DNA of 64,000 bases from Rhizomys pruinosus. Taxonomy: Eukaryota; Chordata; Mammalia; Rodentia; Spalacidae. The position numbers were made by a program, and so were the translations under genes. Positions 28,608-42,900 of the stretch are shown here, one piece after another. The stretch spans positions 725,163 to 789,162 of the forward strand of contig VZQC01004543.1 in assembly GCA_009823505.1 (NCBI GenBank), written 5' to 3'. The notes beneath the pieces are model-generated. The model did not search any database, had not been told where the DNA came from, and worked only from the letters and a program-made list of their open reading frames with translations. Within the stretch, counting starts at the first letter, position 1, and every line of letters starts with the position of its first letter.

Positions 28608-29826
28608 ATATGTGTGCATAAATGTGAGGAAGCTAGATAGAGGATAACCTCAGTTGTCGCCTCAGAAAGGCTATTCACATCCTTTGAGACAAGGTCTCTG
28701 ATTGGCCCAGGGGCTGGCCAGCTAGTGGCAAGGATTCTCCTGCCTCCACATTCCTGGGGCTGGGTTGTCACATGGCTTCTGGGGACTGAACTCAGGTTCT
28801 CCTGCTTGTGAGTCAAGAACTTGAGCTTGTGTTCTGACCTGTGTCTCCAGCCATTTTTTTCAAATGAACAGATGCCTCTCTGCTCTTCATTTCTCCCAGG
28901 CTGGAGGCAGAGCACACAGGGAGCTAGAGAGTGGGAGAGCTCCGTGGGGAAGTCGGGATCTCACACGGTGGGAAGAGTGGGAGAGCTCCGTGGGGAAGTC
29001 GGGATCCCACACGGTGGGAAGAGTGGGAGAGCTCCGTGGGGAAGTTGGGATCCCACACGGTGGGAAGAGTGGGAGAGCTCCGTGGGGAAGTCGGGATCCC
29101 ACACGGTGGGAAGAGTGGGAGAGCTCCGTGGGGAAGTCGGGATCCCACACGGTGGGAAGCTGGCATTGGTTGGGGACACCTGCATTGTTGCTCTGCGAGT
29201 GAGAACTTCATCTCTGATGTGTCAGGGCACAGGACGTCTGAGACTTACCCGACAGGTCCATTCATTAAATTTAGAGCAAAGAATTTAATAACTATTTATG
29301 TCCTGAAACCTACCTAATAGAAAGAAAACTATTTTTTTCTTTTTCTTTTTTGGTCTTTTTTGAGACAGGGTCTCCCTGTAGCCCCAACTGTCCTGGAACT
29401 CACCCTGTAGACTAGGCTGGCCTTGAACTCACAAAGATCTGCCTGCCTCTGCCTCCCGAGTGCTAGGATTAAAGGCGTGTGCCATCATGCCCAGCTAGAT
29501 TTCATTCTTTTTTTTAATGTGTATAAATGTACCGTCTGCATGTAGGTTTGTGCACCTGTGTCATGCCGTGGAGGTCAGAAGAGGGTGTCAGATTTCCCTG
29601 GAACTGGAGTTAAAGACAGTTCTCAGCTGCCATGTGGGTGCTGGGGATCGAACTTGGGTCCTCTGCAAGGCCATCTCTCCAGCCCTCTATTTCATTCTTA
29701 AATCACCACAATTAGTTACAAATAATTCATATGAAGCTATTGGAGCCTTGCACAACTTCTTAAGACTTGGGATCAAACTTGACCAACACTTTCATTCTGA
29801 ACTCATTGATTTTCACATGACCCTTG

Positions 29827-29870
<44 letters not shown>

Positions 29871-32800
29871 CGTATGTGTGGGAGGGAGTGTGTATACCCA
29901 TGAGTGCACATACAGAGGCCAGAGGATAATATCAAAAGTTCTGTTCAGGCTGGAGAGATGGCCTAGCGGTTAAGAGCGCCGACTGCTCTTGCAGAGGAAC
30001 CAGGTTCAATCCCTAGCACCCACATGGTGGCTGAAAACCATCTTTAACTCCAGTTCCAGGGGAATCCGATGCCCTCTTCTGACCTCCGAGGCATTGCATG
30101 ACACGGGTGCACAAACCTACATGCAGACAGTACATTCATACACATACAAAAATAAATAAAATTTTAAAAATTTATTAAAAAAAAGTCCTGTTCTATCACT
30201 CTCTTCCTACTCCTTTGATAAAGGCTCTCTCACTAAACCTGGAACTAGGCGGCAGCCACCAAGCCCCAGCCATCCCCTCCAGTGCTGAAGTTATAGGTGT
30301 ATAAGCCACACCTGCTTTGAACTAGGTCCTCAGGTTTGTACAGCAAGTACTCTTACCTGCTGAGCTATCTCCCCATGGCACTTACTCTTTAGAACAGTAA
30401 CAGTAAAAATCAGCTAGGCAAAGATATGTTGTTACAGAAGGAAAAGTAGCATGATCTAATATGAGTTTATCAACCCATCATGCTAGCAGGTATTGTGGAC
30501 AGATGCATTGCTGTGTTTCTCTTAAAATATCTAAGAGTAGCCCATAACTTTTACGTGGTATCTGGTAGATGGTTTGAGAACTGTAGTGTTAAGCCATGGA
30601 GTTTTGTGTTTATTTTTATAGCAGCTGACATTAACCTGACTATTATTGGATGTACTGAAATTTATTCAGCCAAGCTCAACATTTTAGTTACTTCCATCTT
30701 GATTTTTTTTATTACAAAAGCTATGAATTTCTCTGTCCATGTGTTGTTACTGTCTCATGCTTAGCCCCTCCTTCTATCAGGGTAAATCTCTAGAACTGGG
30801 GCCACAGCAGCATCCTGGAAGCCGGCCTTAAAGGCTAGTAGGTAGCTTTCCTCTGTAGCTTAGAGGAATCCACGTCCTTACTGTCACTCCTCTGTTGCCT
30901 ATGGATACCATCATTTATCAACACTGGAAAACATAATGGGCAAGAAATCAAAATCGACCCCAAACAACCTGAAGAACCTCCTTCTACAGGGTCATGTGTG
31001 GTTGTCTGTCGGTTTCTTGCCCCTGGGTTTATTGCTCTTTTCCATTTTGCATTCTAAGTATTAGCTGCCTCTAGGTCTATTTTTAAAATCTGGCTACAGA
31101 CTTTATATTACTATAAAAATGTACCTGCTGTGGGAATTAAAAAAATTTTTTTGGTTCCAGCCTCTTGTTTATCTTTTGACATGACAAATATTTTTTCCTT
31201 TGAAGGTAAATTAGAAAGTGCTCTTCCTTGAGCAGCTTTCTGGACTGAGCCTTTGTCTTACTGAGAAGGCATCTGCTTCTGTGTCACTGGGCTGTGACAG
31301 GAGGGGCCGAGGTCACAGAGAGGACACGCCATTCATCCTCTTGGGGCTGGGTTTGAGCTGGTGACTTGGATGGCTGTCTACTCCAGTCCCTACTGACACA
31401 GCGCACAGAGCACCTCAGGGGCTGTCAATCAAATGAGTTTGTACTTGTGGAATTCCAACCTTGGCTGACTTTTTATTTTTAATACTTTTTTTTTTTTGAG
31501 ACAGGGTCTCCCTTTAGTCCCAGCTGGCCTGGAGCTTGCTCTGTAGACCAGGCTGGCCTTGAACTCACAGAGATCTGCCTGCCTCTCCCTCCCAAGTGCT
31601 GGGATTAAAGGCATGCCCCACCACTCCTGGCACTAATGACAATTCTTAGCCACGATGTGGGTGCTGGGAATTGAACCCAGGTCCTCTGCAAGAACAGTCA
31701 GTGCTCTTAACTGCTGAGCCATCTCTCCAGCCCCACCTTTTTATTTTTTAGGAGTTTAAAATCCAGAGGAAAAGTTGAGTGAGCCTAGTGTCACAGGCAG
31801 AATGATATGCTAAAAAAATAAAGTCTTAGCTTTTTGTCAGTTCACCCTGTGGAACTAGCTGAACTAAGGCAGGGATGCTGGTGGGAGTTGGGGGGCATCG
31901 AAAGGGTGTTTTCCCTTTCCAGAGAGAGAGTTAAGTTTTCTAGGAGAGGACATTGACAAGACAATGCAGGAGGCCAGAGAGATTCTTGTATGCAGGGTGC
32001 AGTGTGAGGCATCTGCACTGATGTTACATAGTCCCTCACGAATGTCTGCCAAGCTGTGGATCCACCGCTCAGTGACCCTGCATCTTTGGCTTGGACCCAG
32101 TGCCCACTTTCCCATAGCCTTCTGCCAACAGAAACTGTACTCGTCAGCTTGTGTCCCTTACCCCACTTGTGTGGCTTGTGTCCCTTACCCCACTTGTGTG
32201 GCTTGTGTCCCGTACCCCACTTGTGTGGCTTGTGTCCCGTACCCCACTTGTGTGGCTTGTGTCCCGTACCCCACTTGTGTGGCTTGTGTCCTGTACCCCA
32301 CTTGTGTGGCTTGTGTCCTGTACCCCACTTGTGTGGCTTGTGTCCTGCACCCCACTTGTGTGGCTTACCAGCCTCACTCACCACATCCCGGAAGGGCTGT
32401 CTCATGTCTTCAGGTGATCGTGGTCCAAAGCTGGCCTAAGCAAATCAGCCAGCTCTTCTCCTCTGCAGACTGCCACTATATGCTCTCTAATAGTGAGCCC
32501 AGCCTTGGGGGTGGCCACCTACTGTGGGGTGCATCCTTCCTTCCTTATGCTCTAGCACCCCTCCAGTTCTGCTTTCAGCTTCCTCATCTTCACATTCAGC
32601 ACCCCTTGGTTAAGTCACCCCACGGTTTTCATCTCCTAACTGGACCCACAGTCATCGACTGCTTAAAGATTCCAGTGCTTTGAACTGCACTTCTCTTTGC
32701 TAGCTCTGTGACTTGGGTGAGCCACTTAGCCTTGGTGAACCTGTTGTTTTGCCTGTAGGGCTTTTTTTGTTTTGAAATTTTATTTATTTATTTTCTATGT

Positions 32801-33873
32801 GTATGAATGTACTGTCTGCATGCAGGTCTGTGCACCCGTGTCCTGCAATGCCGCGCAGGTCAGAAGAGGGTCTTGGATTCCCCTGGAACTAGAGTTCTCC
32901 TAGAATTGGAGTTACAGATGGTTCTCAGCCGCCATGTGGGTGCTGGGGATCGAACCCGGGTCCTCTGCAAGAGGAGTCGATGCTCTTAACTGCTAGGCTA
33001 TCTCTCCAGCCCTGCCTTTAGGTTTTATAATTAAGACTGAGCTTTGTCTTCTATACTACGTGACTAACTTGCAGCCATGGCCCCTGTTGGCCTCTTGGCC
33101 TTAATGTCTCCCTCAGCACTTTCCCCTTCACGAGGTCTCCTGATCAGTTTCCCTACAGCACCCTACCACCCTACAGACCATGCCACCCACTGCCTCACCC
33201 ACCCTCCTTTTCATTCTTCTTCTCTCCTTAGCTACCATTTTTACTTAATTTTTGGTTTCCTCTAACAAAACATTTGGTAGATCACCCAGAAACAAATGCA
33301 GCTGGGAAACATGTTCCTCCACACGTGTTCAGTGAGGAAATTAACAATTACTTACGTCGGTCACACCTGGGGCCCGTGTATGCTGAGTGGCACTCACAGG
33401 ACCCATCACCACTGAGTCCGCTGTGGCACACGCCATGCACGCAGCTGCACACTGTAGGCAGAAAGCGGGGGTGTGGTCAGTATCCCATAGAGACCACCTC
33501 TAAGGACCCTGGAAGGGTGAGCTTCTCAGACAGTCCTTCCTGAGACTCTGCAGAGAACCTAGTTTGAATCTTGGCTTTGCCTTTGTTTCATTCTCGTTGG
33601 GTTTTCCAATGCATAACTTTGACAATGGAGTCTGGGATTGCTCGAGAGTCGAATGAGATAGTGGATTTAAATCATGCCTGGTGCATCATGGGCACTTGAG
33701 TTCTGTTCCCTTCTAAAGTATTTGCTTTACCTTTGGGTGGCCCAATGAGAGAATTAACTCAGTGACTTCATATAGACACCGGTTATATTTTGAAGAAAAA
33801 AATTCTTCCTGACTCTGACACTGTTGGTAACAGACATCTCAAAAAGAAGTCCTATTTCTTTTAAACATATACT

Positions 33874-33912
<39 letters not shown>

Positions 33913-36900
33913 TTTTGGTCTTTTTGAGACAGGGTCTCCTTTTAGTCCCAGCTGGCCTGGAGTTCTGTAGACCAGGCTGGCCTTGAACTCGCAGAGATCT
34001 ACCTACCTGCCCCTGCCTCCCACGTGCATCACCACGCCCGGCTATTTTTATGTTATTTTTGTGTGTATGAGTGCATGTCCTGCATGTGTCTAAGTGTACC
34101 TGTGTAATGGAATGCCCAAAGAGGACACAAGATGGCATCAGATTTCCTGGAACTGGAGTTATGGATAGTTGTTAGCTGCCATATATATGGGCTCTGGGAA
34201 TTGAATGCCTGGTCCTGTGTGAGAGAAGTCAATGCTCTTAACTGCTGCACTATCTCTCCAACCCTAAGAACTCCTACTTCTTAAATGCTGAAGTCAATGT
34301 AAGGATGAAAAAGAAGAAATCCAGGAGGGCCTAGAATGTCATGTTTTCTGCTCAAAATAGATGGGGTTTCAGCCTGGTTACAGATCACTTTGTGGATGAC
34401 AGATGGAGGGCCTTTCACATAAATGGTCAACACTTCAGCACCCAGCGGGTGGCTCATTTGTCACATGGCTTCCTATCAAACCAGCCAGCAGCACACTGGA
34501 ATCTAGCGGTGGAGAATGTCCCCATAGGCTCCAAGTATTCAGACCTTTAGTCCCCCGTTGATAGCGCCATTTGGGGAGGGCTTAGAAGGTGTGGCTTTGC
34601 TGGAGGAAGCATGTCACTGGTGGGGGGGGGGGTAGGGAATTCTTAAAGCCTTGCCATCTCTAGTTGCTCTCTGCTTCCTGTGCCTGACTGAAGACGTGAA
34701 ACTCTGCTTTCTGCTCCTGGTCCAGCACCTCGTCCCTGCCATGTTGGACTTGAACTCCCCTGGAGCCATAAGCTCAAATAAACTCTTCCTTTTGTAAGTT
34801 CCCTTGGTTCTGGTGGTTCCGTCACAGCAACAGAAAAGTGACTTCCCTTCTGGGGAGCATTTGTAGTGTGCTCTTTTGGCACTGTAACGAACCACCCCAA
34901 AGAGGAGCTTGAAGCAGTACAAGCTTGTTTCATGGTTCTGGAGGTCAGACATACAGAATGTCTTACAGAGTTAAAATCAAGGTTGCAATAGTGCTGTGTT
35001 TCTTTCCTCTGGGATCTCTTCCAGTGCCGTTTCCAGGCTCCCATTTCAAAGCTAGTGAGGTTAGATCAAGTGCCAAGTCCTTCTGCTGCCATCTCTATAG
35101 TTCTCTCCTCTGCCTCCCTCTTCCACTTAGAAGATGCTAATGGTCACACTGGACCCACCTGGGTAATCAGGGCAATCTCCTTATCTCCTCCTAAACAGAC
35201 TGATTCCCCTTTATCTTGTTCTTTACTTCCTCTTTGTCCTGTAACTTAATATCCTCGTGGATTCCAGTATTAAAACTTGGCTCTTTGGGGATCATTGTTC
35301 TGCCTACCACAAATGTGTTTGGTACATATGAGTACATTTCATGTAAACTCAAAGGAATCACAATTACAAAGGCACATTGCTCATCCTAACAAAAGAGACT
35401 TGAAAAGCATGGAGTACTAAAGTTTAAAGTTTTTCAAACATCTAAAAATAAACCAAACTCTCTGTGTTCTTCGCCTACGTCTCCTGCCTTGGCATCCTGT
35501 TCTTCGCGTCTGCTGGTTCTGTCCTTGTTCAGGTCCTTACCAGGCTTTGGCTGAACTGTCGCAGCAGTATTCTCCCCGGCTTCACTGTCTACAGTGTGCT
35601 GCTTCTGCATTCCATTCATTTCATTTGACTAGCAACGGCATCACGGTGAGCTCATCATAAAGGTCTCAGTGATTGCCATTTCCCAACCAGATACAATCAG
35701 AGTTCCCCAGTTTAGCAAGGAAAAGACCTCTCCAATCCGACTCCACCCTTCATCTTCCAAGGTTCTGATTTTTGCATGCATATGTGCATACAGTATACAT
35801 ACATGTGTATGGGTACACATGGATGGATATGCATGCACACCCATATTCAGGGGTCAGGTGTCTTCCTCGATCTATATATTGTGGGTTTCTTGCTTAACCT
35901 GGAGTCTGCCAACTCTGGCTACTATAGCTAGCCAGCTCGCTCTAGGTCTCTCTTGTTTCTGTCTCCCAAGTGTTGGGATTACAGGTGGCTGCCACGTCTT
36001 CCTGTCTTCTATCTGGGTTCTGGTGGTCTGTGCTCTGGTCCTCATATCTCTGTGGCAAAACTCTTTACCCACTGAGCCATCTTGCCAGCCCATTCACTTA
36101 CTTTTTCATGTGCATCCAACACTTGTCATGTTCAGAATACTTCGACAGAAAAGCTTAGGTAAACCAGACAAATCTCCAACCTCAAAACTCACAGAGCAGT
36201 GGCAAAAGAAAGCAGCCAATCACAACAGTGTGATAAACACTACCATATGACAGGCTAATGGGAGTTGGCCAGGAAGAGGTGGGATGGGGCAGGGAAGCAG
36301 CAGATGCCTTGCACTTACACATCTCCATGGCTCGGCTTCTGCTATGTCCCCTTGGCTATGGAAGCCGACGTCTTCCTCAGGCTTCAAGGACACCCAGAAT
36401 ACTTTATCTTGATTATTGACAGATATTTTGCAGGGAGGTTCCTTCTTAAATTTGCCTCTGAGGTGTGTCCCTCCCTCTCCTCACCAGAGGCTCGGTCCCA
36501 CACTTGCCTTTATCATTCACTTGTGTTCCATTAGATATTGTGCCATGCATTCTCAGGCTGAGTGTGACATGAGCTAGGTGACATGATTACCCTCATGTCA
36601 CAGATGAAACATGGACACTAACTAGCTAAGTGCTCACTTGAAGAGCTGAAGCACTCAGTTGGATTTGTCTTTGTCATCTTCCCTTTAAAACCCAATCGTC
36701 TGTTTCTGTTTTAGCAAAGTGCTTCAATGCCTGACAATAGCTACGGCTTTTTTTTTTTTTTTTTTTTTTATTTTTATTTTTGAGACAGGGTCTCCCTGTA
36801 GCCCCAGATGGCCTAGAACTCACTATGTAGACCAGGCTAGCCTTTAACTGACAGAGATCCCACATGCCTCTGCCTCCTGAATGCTGGGATTAAAGGTATG

Positions 36901-39900
36901 TGCCACCTCGCCTGGCAAGCTATGGCTATTGGAACAGGCAAGTTCTAGGGAGAAGGCAAATTGGTTTTGGAGATGACTGGATTGAGGAGAGGGGACTTAA
37001 CAGAAAGGATTCCAGTCAATTCAGTTAAAAATATTCACCTACTGCATTGCTCTAGTTTCCTTTCAATTGCTGTGACAAAATACTCTGACCAATACCAACT
37101 TTGAGAGGAAAGGGCTTGTTATATATCTCCCAGGTCACAGTTCATCACTGAGGGAGCCTAACATAGGAACTCAGGGCAGGAACCTGGAGGCAGGAGCTGA
37201 AGCACAGGCCATGGAGGAACACTGCATACTGGCTTGTTCCCCTGGCCCATGCCTAGCCTGCTTTCTTATATAATACACAACAATCTGCCCAGGGTGGCAC
37301 CACCCACAGTGGGCTGGGCCCTCCCACATCACTCAACAACCATGACAATACTCCACAGATGAGGCCACAGGCCAGTCCAATGGAGCCAATTTCCCAGTTG
37401 AGACTTCCTCAACCCAGGTGTGTCAAGTTGACACTAAAGCTACCCAGCACACACACCTAGCTCCCAACTAGTGGTAGACATGGCATTGGGCATGAGAAAT
37501 GAAAACACAGGTGATTAACACTATCTCAGTACAAGGAGCTCATGGAATATTAGAGAAGACAAAGTTTTCTTCACAGCCAGTGGCAGAGGGTGGTGACTAG
37601 GGAGTAGGTGGGTGGGATGTGGACAGGATGAGGTCTCGGATGCCAGCTGTAAGCATTGTCCTTATTTGATAAGACTGTCCTCCACTTGTGTGCTATGAGT
37701 CCCAGTTTTGTCACAAGTCTCTCCCTGTGTCTCACCTTCTAGCACAGCTTGTTTAGCCAGACAACAGGCAGTCTCTGAATTCTATGACAGCACATTGCAG
37801 GGCCACTAGTCACCACCAAGAAAGCGTCCTTTGGGGAGTTGAGAAGTGAGGGGCAGAGAGAGATTCTTAGCTGATCACCGAAAGTCCTTTGAACCTGTCT
37901 CAGCACATCTCTAGAGACATGTGACATTTGGGTGGTGTGACTTTTGCAGTAGCCAAGGCCTCGGACATTAGTCAGAGGGATGGCATGTGGCCCCCTGTGA
38001 GCTTCTTCCTCTCCTGTGTCCCCTTAGCATCCTGTGTATGTCATGTACATGACACCATAATTGCTGCTCATATTTCTGTCTCTTTGGGAACTGAGACCTC
38101 ATCTCCCTGCTCAGAGGAGCCTGTCACCTGTCTGGGATCTAATGCATGGTCCATGCTCACCAAGGACAGAACAGTGCTGTGCTGGGATCAGGGTCTGTCC
38201 CACCATAGTGGGACATCTCTGTTACTACTCTGCTCCTTCACATCCCCAAATGAGAACACTATCTTAAAGAGGTGTGCCTACGACCCAAAGATACTGCAGA
38301 TAAGAAGTCTCTGCATCTTCCCGGCACAGAGGGCCACCTCACTAACAATACGTGGCTGTGGGGTCGATTTGGGGGCCACAGAGGAAGTGGGCTTTGCATT
38401 GAGCAGTTGCTGAGTGTCCAGCCTTGTCAGGACAGAGGAAAATCCCTGGCTGCTGCAGCTCAGAATCATCTCCAGCCAATGAACCGCCTGGTCAGACTGT
38501 TCTGGCAGCGGGGGAAAAGTCAGTGTTAAAAATAGACGGCACCTAATAGAGCTGTCCCACTTTCAGGCAGGAACACAGCCTCCTTGGACTGACACTTGGG
38601 TGGACGAGACAATACTGGCACCCAGTGGATGCCTGGCTGAAAGTGTTTGGGCCACCAATGGAGAATGACCACCAAGTCATCCGTTTCTTCACTCACTGGG
38701 AACTTGATGGCTGTGCTCACTTAACGCAGGCATCGATGGTGTTCCTATGACATGCTGCTAAGAGCTTGACCATGCTGTTACCCCTAGGAGCAGATTCCCC
38801 GTTCTTGTTTCATGAGGAGGCCCAAGGGGAGTTACGTAGCTGCCCAGGGTCACAGAGCAGCTGTGGCTGGCTTCAAACTTTGGCCAATCTGACTTCACAG
38901 ACTTCTTTTCTCCATGGTGTTTGAAGCTGTGTTACCCAATATGGCAGTGGGTCCTAAAATGTGAAATTCAGTCCCTCGGTTATCTTAGCTCCATTTCAGG
39001 AGTTCAGTGGCCACATGTGGCTGGAGGCTACTGTAGCATTTCTGTGATCACAGAAAGTAGTATGGCAACTTAGAATTTGGGGAGACTTCCCCTGGGTCTA
39101 TGTTGAGACTTCTAATTTTCTTAACAGTTTAGGGTTCTGGGCTGGCAATATGGCTCAACTAGTAAAGTTGCTTACCATTGAGCTTGATGACCTGAATTCA
39201 GTCCCTAGAACCCACACAGTGGAAGAAGAGAAATGACTCCTGCAAGTTGTCCTCTGACTTCCACATGTATGCTGTGTGCACACAAAATAAAATTTTCAAA
39301 TGGAATTAGAAGGGCTGGAGAGATGGCAGAGTGGTTGAGAGCACTGGCTGCTCTTGCAGAGGGTCTAGGTTTCGTTCCCAGACCCACATAGCAGTAACCT
39401 GTCTGTTAACTCCAGTTCCGGGGGGAATCTGATGCCATCTTCTGGCCTCCATGGGTATAGCATGTATAGGTGCACTTAATATACATGCAGGCAAAACACT
39501 GAGCACACAAAATAAAAAGAAATAAATCAAAAAACAAAATAAAGAAAAATAAATTAAATTTCATTTATTAAAATGTAAGTTCCAAACCATCCTTTTTTAT
39601 TTTTGCTTCCTCTGTGGCACAAACATTAAGAAAAGTTCTCTTTTATTTGGAAACATTTGGGATTTCCATATATTGTTGGGTCTACCTGTAATCAATATTT
39701 GGGATTTCCATGTACTGTTGTGTCTGCCTGTGATTAGTTTCTTTGAGGTTATGTGGTTCAGCTTCATCCTAACTTTTCATCCCCAAACAATTATTCAAAT
39801 TTTCTGGGATGTAAGGGATGCTGAATGCTTGCTTTCTTCTTTCCTATTTGAGTATTTATTTAGTACTCATAAGTTAAATTCTATCTGATTATGGTAGGGA

Positions 39901-42900
39901 AGGGGGCAGTGTGAAAGAAGTTATGTCACTTCTAAATAGCTGATTGGTTATATTTTGATTGCTGTCCTTTAAAGCAATATTAATTTAAAAAATGGAATAT
40001 TAATCAATATATATTTTCAATTTGCCTTTGATAATACCCTTAAGAGAATCTTTTCTGGGGCTACATGTGAAGGGACACTTAAGATTAGGGTATCCTACCA
40101 TATCCTATGCAGAGAGAGAATACCAACCATAGCAAAATAATAATATGAGCTGACAGTTATTGTGCACTGATCATGCATGCTACTAGTTCCCCAGAATCCA
40201 CAAGAGTATTTCTATTTTTATAGACAGAAGCACAAAGAAAATGTACTTTTACCTCATATACTTATCCAGGTTCCCACATTGGCAACCCTGAGCTGAAACT
40301 CACCCTGGATCTACAGCCTTGGCTCTAAGAGTACTTTCCATCTGTTACCTCTTGAAACTGTGCTTCTGAGTCAGGATAGCAGTACTGTGGTGAATGAGGC
40401 TGCCCATGCATTCATGCAGATGTTTACTCATTTAGCTAACAAAAGTAGTGTCTGATGAATTGGCAGCACAACAGAAGGTGCTGGACAGAAGAATACAATG
40501 GAGTCTTGCCTTCATGGCCCCATGAATCAGAGAATGAGGAGACACTCTCATTGGTGTACGGTAGAGCACACCAACAAACTTCTGGGGTTCGGGTAGATAT
40601 GTGTGTTTATAGGTTTTCTTGCAACCTCCACCCTCATTTGCTAGAACTACCATATGACCCAGCTATGGCACTTCTGGGCATATACACACCCAAAGGACTT
40701 CATCTCCCACTACAGAGATACTTCTACATCCATATTTACTGCTGCTCTATTCACAATAGCAAGGAAATGGAAGCAGACTAGATGTCCATCAACAGATGAA
40801 TGGGTAATAAGAATGTGGTGCATATACACTGTCCACCTTCCAAACCATCAGCTACACCAACTTTTTTCCTTTACCAACTCTCCAGCCTTTTCTCTTTTCT
40901 TATAGCAATGGAAAACTGACTGAAATGGTATCTTAAAATAATAAAAAAAATCATACCTTTCTAGAAGTAGAAATATAAAAGCACTATGCTGAAGTCAAGG
41001 TGTTGACAAGGTTGTGTTCCTTTCCTTTGGAAAGACCCTGGTTAAGAGTTTATTTTTGCTGGGCATGGTGGTGCACACCTTTAATCCTGGCACTTGGGAG
41101 GCAGAGGCAGGTGGATCTCTGTGAGTTCAAGGCCAGCCTGGTCTACATAGTGAGTTCCAGGACAGCTGGGACTAAAGGGAGGGCGTGTCTCAAAAAGACC
41201 AAAAAAAAAAAAAGTTTATTTTCTTGTCTTGGCCAGCTTCTTCCAGCTGCTCGCATTCTTTAGCTTAAGCCTCCCCTCTGTCTCCAACACTAGCCATGGT
41301 TGGCTGAGCCTTTCTCAGTTTCCCTCTGATACTGAGTCCCTTGCATTCCTTCCAGATTTAAGCATACTCATGATTATGTTGAACCTAGCCAGATAATCTA
41401 GGGCAATCTCTTATTTTAAGATCAGTTGATCAGCAACATTAATTCTATCTGGTACTTTAATTCCCCATTCACCATGCAAGATGACATGTTTCCTGGGATC
41501 AGATCTCCTGGATATGGAGATCTGTGGAGAGACAGTGCTCTCCTGCTCCCATCTGGCTGGCTCTCCTCTTGACTAAGATAACCCAGGATGGTATGCCTTT
41601 TATTTCTTCATGTCACTTCTTTATACCCTGAAATCACATTCTAAATCAATGACTTCACTTGAAACCCAGACTCAAGGCCCCCTTCTTAGCAGGGCTGAGA
41701 CATCAGGCTGCAGTCAGGCCAGTCGAAGGCTTGCTTGATGGATTTGGAGCTAAAGATCTCAGACCACTGTATTTACTTGGGAATTCCTAAAAGTGAGGGG
41801 AAGATTGGAAAGTGGTGGAACCTTGGAAGCCTCCAAGGTCCATTGGTCTATACTAGGATTAGGATCCAGAAAGACCTCAGAATCAAGCTGGGCAGGAAAG
41901 GAACAGACTACTGTTGGATCCTGGAGCCTGGAGGGAGGACCCTGTGTACCTTCTGAGCATACCAGAAGGGATTTCTGGCTACCAGCGGGCTGCAAGGGCT
42001 GGGAACAACAGAGAGATGGTGCCATCTTCTCTTCAGTGAGTACCCGTCATCAGGTTTATGGTCAACCTGGGTGTTATGGTCAACTTGCATTCCCTGGACA
42101 GGGGTGGTCACATACAACTGTTCAGGGTTCCCCCACCTCTTCTCCCTGGAGGAACCATTACTGAGGACTTTCTCAACTCTCCCAAATGCAAAGAATGAAC
42201 ATGAATCAGACCTACCTGCCGAACAGCTGGGCCCAAAAACATTGTCATCAGCACAGGTTTCACAGGCTGTTCCACCAAAGCCCTTCTGTAAAACATGGAT
42301 GATGTGAGACCCAAGGTTACCTTGAGTAAATCCTATGTTATCCCGGAAGCCCCTGGACATTCCACTGATGGGCTGGTCAGTGTTTGTTTCTCATATACAT
42401 CTTTCCTGTGTGTCCTTCTTTCAAAAGCCCTATGCTGTTTCTTCCTTTACTTTTACAGGGTTGTTTTGTTGTTGTTGCTGTTGCATCTTTGTTTCTTCTT
42501 CTCCTAAATATTTGGAGGCTGTTAGCCCAAAGATATAAATAGACAGCAAATGCTAACAGCTCCATCACAGTTTCACCCAAGGCCAAAATGAAACCACCTC
42601 TTCAATTTTGTATTTCTTTTAAAAATTTTTTTTAATTAATTTTATTTATTTCTGTATGTGTATGAATGTACTGTCTGCATGCAAGTTTGTGCACCCGTGT
42701 CGTGCAATGCCACGGAGGTCAGAAGAGGGTCTCGGATTCCCCTGGAACTGGAGTTCTCCTGGAATTGGAGTTTCAGACGGTTCTTGGCCGCCATGTGGGC
42801 ACTGGGGATCGAACCCGGGTCCTCTGTAAGAGCGGTCGGCGCTCTTAACCGCTAGGCCATCTCTCCAGCCCCCAATTTTGTATTTCTGAAAGCAGCTGAA

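Larger units (their letters stand above)
22870..33355 (-). other. Stab2 intron, 10.5 kb
   Basis: The longest intron bounded on both sides. It carries many SINEs, L1 pieces, a possible LTR and two minisatellites, listed separately. Stretches 30380-31485 and 26455-26925 show nothing recognisable. Confidence 0.75.
33452..42215 (-). other. Stab2 intron, 8.8 kb
   Basis: Repeats listed separately between 33600 and 41500. No features seen at 35320-35760, 36100-36550, 37455-38785 or 41500-42215. Confidence 0.7.

Noticed and set aside
28929..29158. CRISPR-like regular array
   Set aside because: No alternating spacers; a head-to-tail 46-bp minisatellite in a mammalian genome.
28821..29317. Overlapping open frames on both strands
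   Set aside because: Produced by the 46-bp minisatellite; all frames read through near-identical units.
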